Positions 1 to 16,075 of a stretch of 64,000 nucleotides of DNA are shown in pieces (within the stretch, counting starts at the first letter, position 1; each line of letters begins with the position of its first letter). Origin of the DNA: Chrysomallon squamiferum (lineage: Eukaryota > Mollusca > Gastropoda > Neomphalida > Peltospiridae). The notes under the pieces were generated by a model that ran no database searches, had not been told where the DNA came from, and saw only the letters and a program-made list of their open reading frames with translations. Made by a program: the position numbers and the translations under genes. The stretch is from NCBI GenBank assembly GCA_012295275.1, contig CM022672.1:1373943-1437942 (forward strand), written 5' to 3'.

Positions 1-1099
1 GAAAAGGATATTTGATAATATATTGATAGATACCTACTCATGCACACACATGCTCAAAACAAATTTAGAAATATAAATGGTACATTACCTGTGTACATAC
101 GGAGATTAATAAATAAAATATATGTATAGTTTTTCACCTACTGTGATGACTGCTGTGTTTAAGCATAACCATAAATGTGATATTTTCTATACCTATGCGC
201 GCGCGCACACACACACACACACGTTTGTTGTTTATAAATGGCTTCAGTTTTTCTCTCTTTATGACCAGTACATTAGACTGCGTGAAGGAAACATATCGAA
301 AACGCCTGCAGTAAAGTTCACCGCGTCTCTAAATCTTTTAAACTGAGATTAAGCTGCCACCAGCGTAGTTTCTGGGTCACGCTTTTGGCGATTTTTCCAT
401 TATACAACTCGCGTTTCGCGTTCCCAAATGACGAACAAGTCAAACAGTTCGACTCATTGAACAGCTTTTGAAATATACGACCAGTTGTTTAGAATATGGA
501 ATTATTAAAGCAAAGGGAGATTACTTTGCTAATTTGGACCCATTTCGCTGAGTGCCCTGTTACTTGGCGTTAACCACGTTTGCTTCTTGACAGATATGAA
601 ATGCTTTACAGGAGCTAATGTGATTAAGTCTGGCGTGAATATTTCTTCTAGCACTCTGCGTAGCGTTTACACTATTGTATTAATTATTCACTTTGTTGCA
701 GCAGTAAATTACTTGAAAGTGTTTCTGTATGAACAAAAAAAAAAAAAATAATAATAATAATAATATGGCGTCTTGCAATATAAGATTGATATTACTGTTG
801 TTTTCGTTTCATTATGATCGTCGCGTTGTTGTTATTGTTTCATTATGATTGTTTAGTTGTTGTTGTTAGTGTTATGACCGTTGTGTTATTGTAATCACTG
901 TTATTGTTATGGTTCTTGTTGTGTTGCTTTGATTTATTTATTTAATGCTAATGATGATGATGATGATGATAATACTAATAATGGTATTAACAGCATTAAT
1001 AATAGAATGTGTGTATAAAACAATATCAGATGATAGTGTATTACAATATTAGTAATAAGGAAGATAACGTATAGTTAATTTCGTCTGACACTATCTATG
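1..1099. other. Non-coding AT-rich sequence
   Basis: Contains a (CG)(CA)n tract at 196-222, an A-run with ATA repeats at 734-766 and GTT/ATG triplet-rich DNA at 790-1000. Positions 340-700 are of ordinary complexity with no coding signal that I can support. Confidence 0.7.
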
Positions 1100-1182
1100 T
1101 TAGCAATGAACCGGTACGAGGAAATCGAAACCAGAACATACACGTCTCAAGCCTGGTGGCCTAACCACTAAATCTGGCAATT
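1100..1182 (-). repeat. tRNA-like fossil, possible SINE head
   Basis: The minus strand has an A-box-like AGATTTAGTGGTTAGG near 1160-1175 and a B-box-like GGTTTCGATTTCC at 1120-1132, spaced as in a tRNA. The cloverleaf is not clean, so a decayed tRNA-derived SINE is more likely than a tRNA gene. Confidence 0.4.
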
Positions 1183-1770
1183 TTATTTGAAATTTATTTT
1201 ATCAATGATTGATGAGCACCTTTTTGATATTGTCATTACTTTCACCTTTTATTTTTATTTTTTTTTAGTGATAAAGATAAAGGTTTATAATTTGAAGAGA
1301 GTAAACTGAAATTATTTTTTTTTCTTTAAAATTTTACGATCTGATTATTTTTTCCTCAGAATTATTTTTTTTCTTCAGATCTGTATAATCATTTTAGAAA
1401 TGAAAGACGTACTGTCGAGTCCATAATTTTATGTGAAGACTTCTTAATTAGAACTGGGGCGAGTACTAACATCACCGTGGTAGTTTTATTTATTTATTTA
1501 TTTTCTGAAAGAGATTGCATCTGTAGATGAAATTACTGTAATGATACTGCATACTATCAAAGACATATTGCAGTGTGGCATCTGCTAGATTCTATGAATG
1601 AAGCGTTATAAGTTACAGCTTCGTTTCTCCTGTTTGTTCTTATAAATGTTTGATCACAATTTTCTGAGAAACAAAGAAAATCTGCAAGATGGTCGCAGAA
1701 TCAAACTTTCTCAAAGCATCCAGTGAGTTAATAGCTCTTCCATTCAGCGACAGATTCATAAAACAAAATA

Positions 1771-1773
1771 GTA

Positions 1774-1825
<52 letters not shown>

Positions 1826-1826
1826 G
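1771..1826. repeat. (AAT)n microsatellite
   Basis: About 18 triplets, followed by AAAT units. Confidence 0.95.
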
Positions 1827-2696
1827 ATTAATAAATAAATAAACAAAAATAACCACTGTGTTTTGCATTCCGTGTCTATAGAATCGTGAATTTAAATCGT
1901 GAACTTGTTATTAGCAGTGTTCACTGGACTGGATATATCGGGTTTTGTCTCTGATGTAATAATACGAAACATACTAATGTTCTCATACATAAAACCTCTG
2001 CTAAGTTTTCTGTAAACAAAAATAGTCGTTGATTCTGCTATCGTGTGGTTATACTTGGAAACTATAATTAACTAACTTTCTACTTCACAAGACAACAATG
2101 TTTTAAGTCATTTCTTCTAACTCGTCAATAAATGCATATTTCAATCACGGCTTCATTTCATTTCTCTTTGATATAAAATATTCTTTGATGCAAAGTGCAC
2201 TGTCCTTGTACTTCGGATCGATTGTACTTTTCCTTTCATCAAAATATCGGCTGATTTATACGATCGGCATAACCTTAAACAATAAACTTTCAACTGCAGT
2301 CAAAGAAACAAAGTCTTTTATCATGCTTTCTGTCTGTGTGAGCATGTGTCTGTATTTACTGCTGTCATAATTTGTTCTTTTCGGATGACAAATAAATAAA
2401 ACTTACTGTTCCATTGCTTAAACGTTCGTCTAAGAAACAAATTCAGAATTTAGTGCTAGAACCATGCTAATACTGTTTTTTTCTGAGAAAATCAAAGATA
2501 AAAGATTTCCAGTAACATCAGATTCTTTCTGATTTATTGCTGTACTTGGCTTTGTTGTGTATTTTAACACAATCAACCAGTTACATATTTACGTATTATT
2601 ATAAGTATTGTAGCCACAGTACTTCAGCCACACAAACTGGGCCAAAAATTTCACAACTGCAATTATGGACATTTTCAAGCTCGAATTTGTATTTAT

Positions 2697-2755
2697 GTAT
2701 CTATGTATGTATGTGTGTATGTATGTATATGTGTATATATGTCTACACGGGCTCG

Positions 2756-2793
<38 letters not shown>
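2697..2793. repeat. (TATG)n and (CA)n microsatellites
   Basis: ATGT units to about 2,740, then 18 CA units at 2,757-2,793. Confidence 0.95.
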
Positions 2794-2798
<5 letters not shown>

Positions 2799-3844
2799 AG
2801 CAGAAAGATACACACATATAAACTGACCTGTACTGATAACTCAAGTGAATATTTTATTTATGTACCGAACACTTGTGGGTTAATGTTTAATACAAATTCA
2901 GCTTAATCTTTCCGGCGGTATCTCTTCGTTAACTATTTGGATCGCATGCTGTAATTGTCTTGTGTTAGATCGAGATTAATAATTCAGTGATGTTTTGTTT
3001 GATATCCTTTTTTTCTTTCTTTCTCAATTTAGATAAACTAGACGTGGATTATTGTGTTAGCTGTTTTCACACAGTTTCCGAAACAAACAATACGCATCTA
3101 AAATACGTTAACAAAAATACGTTATCATTGTTAATTATCTTCTAGTATGTGACAGAAAATATGTACTTTACTCGCTGTGTAAACCATAAAGGAATGCACT
3201 CCAGTATTGTACTAACAACAGTAAATCAGTCGAGGATGCTGCTTCTCGAAGAAAAGGGCAACGCGAAAATCGTTATTTTTGTCACACGGTGCCAGAACAT
3301 GAAAATGGATTTACGTTTGCATTAGAAGCTGTAACATATAATTAGTCATTTAAACTCGTCAGCTGAACGTGACTCTCGCTTCATACCTCGTGTTCCTCGA
3401 GTTGTTCTTCCTGACGTCTGTGGGTCAATTAACGATGTACCATTTGTGTCTGACAACCAGAGCAACATTTTTTTTTTTTTTTTTCATTTTTTTGCCTCTT
3501 GCAAATATTATCTAGCGAGGTCACATGGCTGATAGCTGTCAGAATTTCGTACGTGCTTCCTGCTGGATTTTGTTAGTGGCAAACGTTAATGGTATAACGT
3601 CTTGATGAACGCGTGGAGGATGTTTCTATATTGACGATTACAAGGTGTCAGAAATATGGTTAGTTTCTGCTTGATTCCATAAGACTGAAAAGTTATCTTT
3701 TACTCGGTTGCAGAAACAAAAGTTTATGGCCTTGGCATGACTTTGACTCGGTTTTATATGTCATCTGCTGACAACAGAATTGATCTAGGCGTATCTAACA
3801 AAAACTGACAAAATTTAAGTCTTCGGTATATAGCACACATGTGT

Positions 3845-3848
<4 letters not shown>

Positions 3849-3888
<40 letters not shown>
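3849..3888. repeat. (CA)n microsatellite
   Basis: About 20 perfect CA units. Confidence 0.96.
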
Positions 3889-3891
<3 letters not shown>

Positions 3892-4179
3892 GACATACTG
3901 AATGACACGATATGCATAGACACATACGTTTACATAAATATTTATACACATGGATCATGTTTTGTCTGCACAAATCTTCTAACAGATAATATTATACACT
4001 TTTATCAGTCTCAGTAAATGTTCTCTTTTCTTTCAGACGTGTCTGGACTCATTTTGTTATTAGTCGTTATTAACTATCGAAATAAGATTTTATTGTAACA
4101 AATAGATGAAAAAAAATCAACTACCAGCCGCCGGATAACCGGGTCTTAGGTGAATAAGTAACTGTGTCATGTCTGGAAT

Positions 4180-4445
4180 GAGAATTAGCTCTGGCGAGTA
4201 TCGATCGTATGTTCTGTCATACATCAAATCACTTAGCTACAAACCAGTCCCTAAGATACACTGAAGAGTTTCGAACCTACAGTATGCGACAATTCAGATC
4301 CGTAGTGAAAACAATGAGTTACAGCCACACCTGGTAACGATGATACTCTAAAAAGTTTTGATCCTACGACGTAGTACGAACCAAGTTTTACTCTAAGTTT
4401 TACCAAGAAGTTTCGATCCTGTGACCTAGCCCACATCAAGACGAC
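4180..4445 (-). repeat. Degenerate repeat with three B-box-like motifs
   Basis: On the minus strand CACAGGATCGAAACTT, GTAGGATCAAAACTTT and TGTAGGTTCGAAACTC recur at about 55-65 and 65-70 bp spacing. Either a tRNA-derived composite or an old tandem repeat. Confidence 0.35.
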
Positions 4446-4790
4446 GTTCTAAGCACTGGTCCTGTCGAGTTGTCTAATTCAGAGACTGTGTGTGCCCACA
4501 CTTTTGTGTCATGGCCGCACAGACGAGAAGTGACAGAGTGATTCACTTTAAATTAGATTTTCTGCTGTCAATTACGGGTTTATTATGTGGTGGCCAGGCT
4601 AAATGGTGCTGGCTAATTGCCTTCCTGGACAACATTATCAACATAAGTGACACTTAGAACGCAATGACCTGCGCGGAGAAGACGTCTTCCACGCCAGAAT
4701 ACCGCTACGTTCTCATGTTAATTGCATAACTTGCAAATGTTTGGTTGCTTAATGTACACATGTGTGTGTATGAATATGTTTCTCTGTGTG

Positions 4791-5146
4791 CTAGTGGTAA
4801 TAATAGCAGTAATAGCAGTATTACTATTGCCGTTGGTGTTAGTAATTGTCGTAGTGGAAGTAGCAGTATTAATATTAACAGTAGCAGAAGATTGTTGTTC
4901 AAGTAGCAGTAGCAGTACAAATAACAGTAGTGGCAACGGTTGCAGAAGTAGTAGTAACAGCATCTGTAGTAATACAGTAGTATTAGTAGTTATAGCAACA
5001 GGAGGTGATGACGGTAATGGTAATACAAATAGAAATAATTGTAGTAGTAATAATCATAGCGGTAGTGGATGTAATACTAATAAAAGTACTGGTAATGGCG
5101 ATAGTAATAGTAGTAGTAGTAGTAGCAGCAGCAGCAACTGTTGTAG
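4791..5146. repeat. Degenerate AGT/AGC/AAT triplet tract
   Basis: About 350 bp of three-base periodicity (GTA, GCA, GTT, AAT). It reads as Ser/Asn-rich or Leu-rich in different frames; no stable coding signal. Confidence 0.9.
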
Positions 5147-6341
5147 CATAATTTGTATTTTGTATATTAATTCATGAACTGTATTAGTTATTTCACTATG
5201 TGAATTCGATGAAAGCAGATCAGTTTTGTTTGTTTGTTTGGTTATTGTATATCTGGTATGAGCGCACGAATCTTGTCCTTTTCTTTCTTTCACTTTATTC
5301 TGCAAAGACAGTTAATATTTAGCTCATCTTTTACGAGAGTGCGATAGCGTGTCTTTCCTACCTCTCTCTCTCTGTATATACATACATATATGATTCTGGC
5401 TATGAACCTCTCTTTCCGATTTTATTTATAGCTTACATGTTCTATGTACTCTGCTCCTTAAATCTCTCTCTTCACATCTCTCATTTCTGGTAACTCAAAA
5501 AAAAAAAAAAACAGAAGGAAAAAAAATAAATTAATGAATAATTTTGAAAACTCTCCATCGAGACCAAAAACCGAAAAGCATTACTGCAAGCTAAAAAAGA
5601 GACAACTAAATACGAGAACTTAAATTAATCTTCAGAAATCGGCTTCAAATGATTACGATTTAATGATTTTCGGAGAGTTACGCTACGCTAGCCGCGGGTT
5701 CTCCGTTTAGCTACCCGATCCCAGCGATCGCAATAACCAATCTCACCAGTGAAACTCGCTTTGGAAAATGGACGCTGGGGGCGCACTGTTTTCTACAGCC
5801 CTGATTACCACTTCATTCCGCCAATATTGCTAATGATGCCGCTCTGGCTGAAAAGGAGTAGGGGGGGTTGCTCTTCTATCTGATAAGCTTCACGGAAGAT
5901 TAAGTTGGTCCTTCTTTCTTTCTTTTTTTATCGTTTTCACTTAATTTTAATACTTTATGTGTCTTACACGTACGGGAGTTTCAGGTGACAGCAAGCTGGG
6001 TCCTTGAAGACATTTTGTTTGTGGTAACATTTCAAGTGTGACACAAAAGTAATGGTGATGGTACATCTGTTGACAAAGACTCGTTTGTTTTAATTGTTTT
6101 CTCTTTTTTTTTTTTTTTTTGTTGTTTTTTTTTTTTTTTTTTTTCTTCAAAGAAAAAAAAAAACTTATTTAATAGTGAATATACTTTTTTAGAGATCAGT
6201 TGTAAAATAATATATTTATCTAGTTTGTTCCACTGTGAAATATATTTTTTTTTTTTTTTTTTTTGCATTAAAAAAAAAAATTAGTAATTGTTCTAGGTTT
6301 TTCTAGCATGATTTTCTTCAGGAATGGTTTAATAATTAATT

Positions 6342-6415
<74 letters not shown>

Positions 6416-7222
6416 AATAATAATAATATAATAACCATATTGATGATGATGATGAAAATAATAGCAATAGTAGTGGTAGCAGTGTATAATAGTAATAGTA
6501 GTAGTAGTAGTCGTTGTAGTAGTTGTAGAAGAAGGAATCTTTGTAGTAGAAGTAGTAGTTCCAGCAACAATAATATAAACAGCGATTAAAGTAACAACAG
6601 AAAACCGCAGCAGCATTGTCAACAACAACTACAGCGACAACAACAACAGAGAAACAAAGAAGCTAACAAATAAACAAATAAATAAATATAACGTTGTTGA
6701 CGATGATGCAGGGAGACAGGCGGAGATAAAGACTGACAGGCCATAATGCTTCATCAAATTTCAGCGTATTTCTCTTAAATTGCGTGGCTCTGATAATCAT
6801 GTCTGTTTCTTGATATTTCAACTAAAATCAATCCAAGTTATTTGCTTCGACTTAATTGCAGCAAAATGTCATTTACAGCAATGTCCTCCAATAAATATAA
6901 TTCTTTTGAAAATCGATGCAATCTGGAATCTAAATGCAGCGGTACATGGCATTCGATTGGAATTCAGTAATGCTCTACGAATTTCGAGTCAGCTTAGCAA
7001 GTACATGATGTTTTCCTCTTACAGCAGCAGTATGTTTGTATGAAGATGTAGTCATTTTCCTTCGTATCTTGTAATCGCACAGTTTGAAATGCAAGAAGTG
7101 AAAGATATGATTAAATGGTATATTACTGAAAGTTGTAAAAGTAATGCTGTTAATTTAAATAGTTGTTTGAAGTGACTGAATGAATTTATTTATTACGAAA
7201 TAAGACCATAAGACATTAAGAA

Positions 7223-7223
<1 letters not shown>
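5147..7223. other. Intergenic; complex island 5.6-5.95 kb
   Basis: Positions 5,640-5,900 are GC-richer with no long frame (includes CGCTAGCCGCGGGTTCTCCG). The remainder is homopolymers and triplet DNA. Confidence 0.55.
6343..6670. repeat. (AAT)n array grading into GTA/CAA triplets
   Basis: About 23 pure AAT units (6343-6412), then GAT, GTA and CAA triplets. It is preceded by long T and A homopolymers at 6102-6162 and 6247-6281. Confidence 0.95.

Positions 7224-7311
<88 letters not shown>
7224..7311. repeat. (GA)n microsatellite
   Basis: About 42 uninterrupted GA dinucleotides. Confidence 0.98.
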
Positions 7312-10072
7312 AAAAGATTTGAAATAATAAATATATAAATAAATACATAAACATCATTAAAATTAAAAATTGAAAAGAGAAAAGAGAGAATGAGAGTAAA
7401 AGAACAAAGAAAGGAAGGAAGACAATAAGGAAAAACAACAGTAACATAAAATAATAGCCAATTTTTTTTTTCATTTTTTTTTTTTTTTTTTTTTTGAACA
7501 TGATATATGTGTAATTAGAATTTAACACAAGTACCAGTCGTAAAACAGAAATCAAGTGTGAAAACATCGGAGCTTTTTTATCAGGACGCTTCCTGATTGG
7601 CAGTGAAGTAGAAACTTCAGGTCTAATATCGCCGAAGTCTCGTAGATCAGCAGTGAACAAATACGCGATATAGCTGTCTCGCGTAATCAAAGTCGAAAGT
7701 AAGAAAGCTCTAAAGCATGTGTACATATTTTAAGTTTATGGACCAGAGTCGAAAAAGGTCCTGGAAAAACATTAACCTTGCCACGAGGGTGCCATGTGCC
7801 GGATCGGTTTCGTCTGGTGATAATGTTCGATTTTATACAGATCTGGTTTGTACAGAAGATACATGGCCTGAATGTCTAATCTTGGTGGCACGATAAAATA
7901 CATATTACCTAAGAGTACAGAGTCAATTATTTTCAATAATAATGATGAAGAAGCCAGGAGCATTCGTAAACGATTATCATGGTTTGATTTGCATAATCGT
8001 GAATAAATATTTATGAATAAACCTTTGATTAAGAGTATTTAGTAGCATAAAATGAAATATTAATGTGTACTGGAGCTACACCATTGTAATAAAACTATTT
8101 TCAGATTCTGTTAACTAAACTGCTGCTTTGGGAGAAGATATTTTTATTTCAGTAACACAATTAGCATATCAGTCTATTATTAATATCATCATTATCATCA
8201 ACATCATCAGTATAATTATTATCAACTTTATTATCATCATTAAACTATTATAAGTGAAGGTAAATAACTTATTTTCAATAACTAAATCAGTGCTTCCTTT
8301 TCTAACAAATGAAAGGCGGCAGTGAACATATTTTAAATACGTTATTTCCGCATCAACATCTAAAATCGGAATCATTTAAAAATATTTACTAATGTACCTG
8401 TTTGATTAAATTATTTTAAAATGATTTAAAAATTAAGAAATATTAGCGCAGACTTTTAGAAAATGAATTTACTTATAATTTACGTACACCAAAATTCAAA
8501 AAACCAAAACAAAATGCGACCTTCACCATAATGATCTGAAATAACTTTTCAGTGGGCTTCTATTATTTGCATTAAGCAGATGTCAACTAACAGAAAAAAA
8601 CTAGAACATATAATGCACACAATCAGATGATAAGAAAGATAGTCTAAGAATGGATTATGCTCCATCACAGAATTGCCCAGAATGTTTTGATACACACACA
8701 AGCGATTTGGAAAGACCAGAATGCGTTCGATATAAAGATGTAAATGACCGATCATGTCCATACAGGATCCAGATCCTCATAGGTTGCGCCTCACATCATT
8801 CGAATCAGGGCCAGCGTAATTTAAACCACGAACAAGATCTATTATAATCTCTTAGAGCCCTTTATAATTGGAACCTGGCTGAAATAATGCTGCCTGAGAT
8901 TAGTTTGTAGTTGCAGATCGAAAGCAAACGCTTCGGCCCACAATCGCAAGGCAAGGTCAAAACGCGTCATCGCGGAGGAAATTGGTTTGATCGCGTTGGA
9001 AGCTGTATTGATGAAGTTGTTTCTCTTGGCTGGCGCAGGACGCCTTCAGTCTGGGGGATAACAGAAACATGATTGCATTATTCAATTCGTCTTGACCCAG
9101 ATCTACAAGGTTTTCTCAGCCCCTTTTTAATCAAGCGCGGGCTGCTCTCGCAAGCAAAATCATTATGCGGAAAATGGAAGCAAAGCATTTCGAGTGTGTT
9201 TACTGACCGTTGGGACAGACAGTTGTCTCTGACATAAGGACGGATGATTTGCCGTATGTTATCAGATAAATTGTATTCGATTTGACAAACATATGCTGTC
9301 GTACACAAGTGATGGATCAAAGCTCGATGCTCACAATATTTGTGTTGCTTTTATCCGTAAGACGTCTTCCGAACGTGAGAAGCATTTTGCTAAATCGACA
9401 CAAACATTGCAAAAAGAAAATAAAGTTGGTTCGACTGAAAGACTGACGTGATGATATTGATCTTTAAGTTATTTTCGGGTTTATTGTATTTATAGCTAAC
9501 TCTTTACAGAGGTAGAGATAGTGGAACCTGTAGAACATTATAAAATAAATAAATAAATAATTTTGAAATGCACGGTGTGGAAGCTTCGAGTGATTTTTCG
9601 TTCCGTCTCTGTTTATATTATGTGATTTATGTGTTGTAGTAGTTGTTGTTGGTTTCCTTGTGATGACAGGAATTTTAATAAGTTGAATCTGAAAAACATT
9701 ACTAGTATTACCATCTGTGTTCTGATTGTTCGCTTTGTTTTCATCTAACTGTAAATTTTGTAAACTGAGTCAGTTTTTAATAGATTTCGTTTCAGATTTT
9801 GGAAACATTATAGTTTAGACGGTTCAGAATTTTTGGTCCATTAGTTAACTTATTTCTTGTAAGAATATACAGAGACTCTAGTTGCATTTATAATATAATT
9901 TTTGTAATAATTAATATCAGAAATGTTGTTGTGCTCTATATTTTGTTACAATGTCGCTGTTATGTGGATGAAATGTGATTCTAATGTTTCCTTCTCCAGA
10001 ATACGTAAATATCGTAGTTTGTTTTAACTGTTTTTCTTTTGCTCTATTTTCATTCGCTTTTAATTTTAATTT

Positions 10073-10103
<31 letters not shown>

Positions 10104-10344
10104 GTTAGTTAGTAAGTTTTTTTTTCGAGTTTTGTCTTTTCTTCTTTTTTATTTTCATTGTATCTTGTTTTTTTTTTCTTTCATATATTACTTCTTTTTT
10201 ATATATTGTTTTTACACTCATATATTTATTTTTTGTTGAACAATTACAGAATGCTATATAGGGAAATTATACGAGTCTAATGAAGTGTACAAATGTCATT
10301 TTAGGAGCTGGCTGGACTGTGTTCAGTTTAGAAGTTGATTTAAC
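7312..10344. other. Intergenic; complex island about 8.6-9.4 kb
   Basis: From 8,640 to 9,400 the sequence has mixed composition and CpG-containing words unlike its surroundings. ORFs there are up to about 80 codons, overlap on opposite strands and match nothing I know. Candidate regulatory or conserved DNA. Positions 9,480-10,330 are AT-rich with a TTTA run at 10,072-10,103. Confidence 0.5.
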
Positions 10345-12403
10345 TATGTACGTGGAGATGCTGGGAGATGACTAACACATAGGTTACACGATGTCACTAT
10401 GCGAGCTGACTAACACATAGGTTACACGATGTCACTATGCGAGCTGACTGAACTACGTGGAGATGCTGGGAGATGACTAACACATAGGTTACACGATGTC
10501 ACTATGCGAGATGACTAACACATAGGTTACACGATGTCACTATGCGAGCTGACTGACACATAGGTTACACGATGTCACTATGCGAGCTGACTGAACTACG
10601 TGGAGATGCTGGGAGATGACTAACACACAGGTTACACGATGTCACTATGCGAGCTGACTAACACATAGGTTACACGATGTCACTATGCGAGCTGACTAAC
10701 ACATAGGTTACACGATGTCACTATGCGAGCTGACTGAACTACGTGGAGATGCTGGGAGATGACTAACACACAGGTTACACGATGTCACTGCGAGCTGACT
10801 AACACATAGGTTACACGATGTCACTATGCGAGCTGACTGACACATAGGTTACACGATGTCACTATGCGAGCTGACTGAACTACGTGGAGATGCTGGGAGA
10901 TGACTAACACACAGGTTACACGATGTCACTATGCGAGCTGACTAACATATAGGTTCGATGTCACTATGCGAGATGACTAACACATAGGTTACACGATGTC
11001 ACTATGCGAGCTGACTGAACTACGTGGAGATGCTGGGAGATGACTAACACACAGGTTACACGATGTCACTATGCGAGCTGACTAACACATAGGTTACACG
11101 ATGTTATGCGAGCTGACTGACACATAGGTTACACGATGTCACTATGCGAGCTGACTGAACTACGTGGAGATGCTGGGAGATGACTAACACACAGGTTACA
11201 CGATGTCACTATGCGAGCTGACTAACACATAGGTTACACGATGTCACTATGCGAGATGACTAACACATAGGTTACACGATGTCACTATGCGAGCTGACTG
11301 AACTACGTGGAGATGCTGGGAGATGACTTTACACGATGTCACTGCGAGCTGACTAACACATAGGTTACACGATGTCACTATGCGAGCTGACTGAACTACG
11401 TGGAGATGCTGGGAGATGACTAACACATAGGTTACACGATGTCACTATGCGAGCTGACTGAACTACGTGGAGATGCTGGGAGATGACTAACACACAGGTT
11501 ACACGATGTCACTGCGAGCTGACTAACACATAGGTTACACGATGTCACTATGCGAGCTGACTGTACACATAGGTTACACGATGTCACTATGCGAGCTGAC
11601 TGAACTACGTGGAGATGCTGGGAGATGACTAACACACAGGTTACACGATGTCACTATGCGAGATGACTAACACATAGGTTACACGATGTCACTATGCGAG
11701 ATGACTAACACATAGGTTACACGATGTCACTATGCGAGCTGACTGAAACATAGGTTACACGATGTCACTATGCGAGCTGACTGAACTACGTGGAGATGCT
11801 GGGAGATGACTAACACACAGGTTACACGATGTCACTATGCGAGATGACTAACACATAGGTTACACGATGTCACTATGCGAGATGACTAACACATAGGTTA
11901 CACGATGTCACTATGCGAGCTGACTGAAACATAGGTTACACGATGTCACTATGCGAGCTGACTAACACAGGTTACACGATGTCACTATGCGAGCTGACTG
12001 ACACATAGGTTACACGATGTCACTATGCGAGCTGACTAACACAGGTTACACGATGTCACTATGCGAGATGACTAACACACAGGTTACACGATGTCACTAT
12101 GCGAACTGACTAACACATAGGTTACACGATGTCACTATGCGAGCTGACTGACACATAGGTTACACGATGTCACTATGCGAGCTGACTAACACAGGTTACA
12201 CGATGTCACTATGCGAGATGACTAACACACAGGTTACACGATGTCACTATGCGAGCTGACTAACACAGGTTACACGATGTCACTATGCGAGCTGACTAAC
12301 ACAGGTTACACGATGTCACTATGCGAGCTGACTAACACAGGTTACACGATGTCACTATGCGAGCTGACTAACACAGGTTACACGATGTCACTATGCGAGC
12401 TGA
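10345..12403. repeat. Minisatellite, 36-38 bp unit with higher-order organisation
   Basis: Over 50 tandem copies of GACTAACACATAGGTTACAC-GATGTCACTATGCGAGCT. In the left two thirds, blocks of one to three or so units are separated by a distinct insert (GAACTACGTGGAGATGCTGG plus GAGAT), forming a roughly 100-170 bp higher-order repeat. In the right third (from about 11,960) the insert disappears, the unit shortens to 36 bp (ACACAGG instead of ACACATAGG) and copies become nearly identical. Short ORFs inside simply read the repeat. Confidence 0.97.
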
Positions 12404-15031
<2,628 letters not shown>

Positions 15032-15622
15032 CCAGTTTTCAGAAATACTGTTGTCTTTATTCAGTTGTTCTTCAACTGGTTTTTTAGACGGAGAATGTCT
15101 TTTTAATTTTATTTTTTTATGAGGCCATTTTCAACGCTGAATAATCAATATTATTACCATTATATAATTATGTAAATTATGTCTCCTAGCTAATGCTGTA
15201 TAAAATAAATAAAACTTATTTAGATATGCATGTGTATAAGTTTTATAAGAAACCCAAATGAAAACAGTAAAAACTTAAAATTATACTTCCTTTCGTCAAG
15301 ATAATTATTTACATTTCATGAATTTGAAATATATTTGAAAACATAATGAAATGATTCGTTTATCTTAAATTGTTATAATAACTATGTATGTTTTTATTAT
15401 TATTATTATTATGTTAGTTGTTGTTATTTTAATTATTTTTACTTGTATTGTTATTTTTGTTTTGTAACTTTGATTAACACTAATACATATGCCACTTAGG
15501 GTTTAAAGCTGATAAACTATAAAGTGAACTATCTGAACGATCTACCTGTTTTACAGAACAGAATTCACTTTAACAGTTTTATCTTCCTTGTGTGCCGTAA
15601 CCATTGTCCTATTAAAACACTA

Positions 15623-15645
15623 TGACGTCATTCACAGTGACGTCA
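15623..15645. promoter_or_regulatory. Two palindromic CRE sites (TGACGTCA) 15 bp apart
   Basis: Perfect CREB/ATF consensus at 15,623-15,630 and 15,638-15,645 within a short direct repeat TGACGTCATTCACAG. The bases are seen; binding is inference. Confidence 0.5.
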
Positions 15646-16025
15646 TTCACAGTGTCGTTTGCACGCATCCGGTCAGCTGTGTCTAGGAGCAAGACTGGAG
15701 ATACGATCCTCAAACCTAGTACTGCAAAACAAACAGCTTAACCATTCTGTTATCTAGTTAGGTGATTATGTTATTTTGTGACATAAATTATTTGCTATTC
15801 AGTGTACGTTGTTAATTGCCGGCGAAACTGACACACGAGTGAGTGTAACATGAGACGAAACACGACCATGCTGCTGTATCAAGTGTAGTCGTGTTTTTGT
15901 CATTTAATACAGTAACAAGTGAACACGACAACACACATTTGATTTATCTGGTTGTCACGTAAATTAATGATTTGTCGTTTTCTGATAAAACCACAATTTT
16001 GTTTTTTAATTTTGTATGTGTGTAT

Positions 16026-16059
<34 letters not shown>

Positions 16060-16075
16060 TTGATGTATGTATGTT
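16026..16075. repeat. (TATG)n microsatellite
   Basis: About 10 ATGT units. Confidence 0.93.

Larger units (their letters stand above)
1827..4790. other. Intergenic or intronic, no gene seen
   Basis: Apart from the listed repeats, ordinary AT-rich sequence. Positions 3,200-3,750 and 4,450-4,720 are less repetitive, but frames are short and broken. Confidence 0.6.

Noticed and set aside
1100-1182. Functional tRNA gene
   Set aside because: A and B boxes are approximate and the acceptor stem does not pair; kept only as a possible SINE fossil.
4718-5305. Ser/Asn-rich and Leu-rich overlapping frames up to 151 codons
   Set aside because: Degenerate AGT/AAT triplet tract; open on both strands with no domain or start context.
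7193-7726. 177-codon minus-strand frame with hydrophobic and Ser/Leu-rich parts
   Set aside because: Built from the (GA)n tract, an A/T homopolymer and short flanking sequence; no coherent protein.
10345-12403. CRISPR-like array of 36-38 bp repeats
   Set aside because: Units are directly abutting with no unique spacers, and the genome is eukaryotic; it is a minisatellite.
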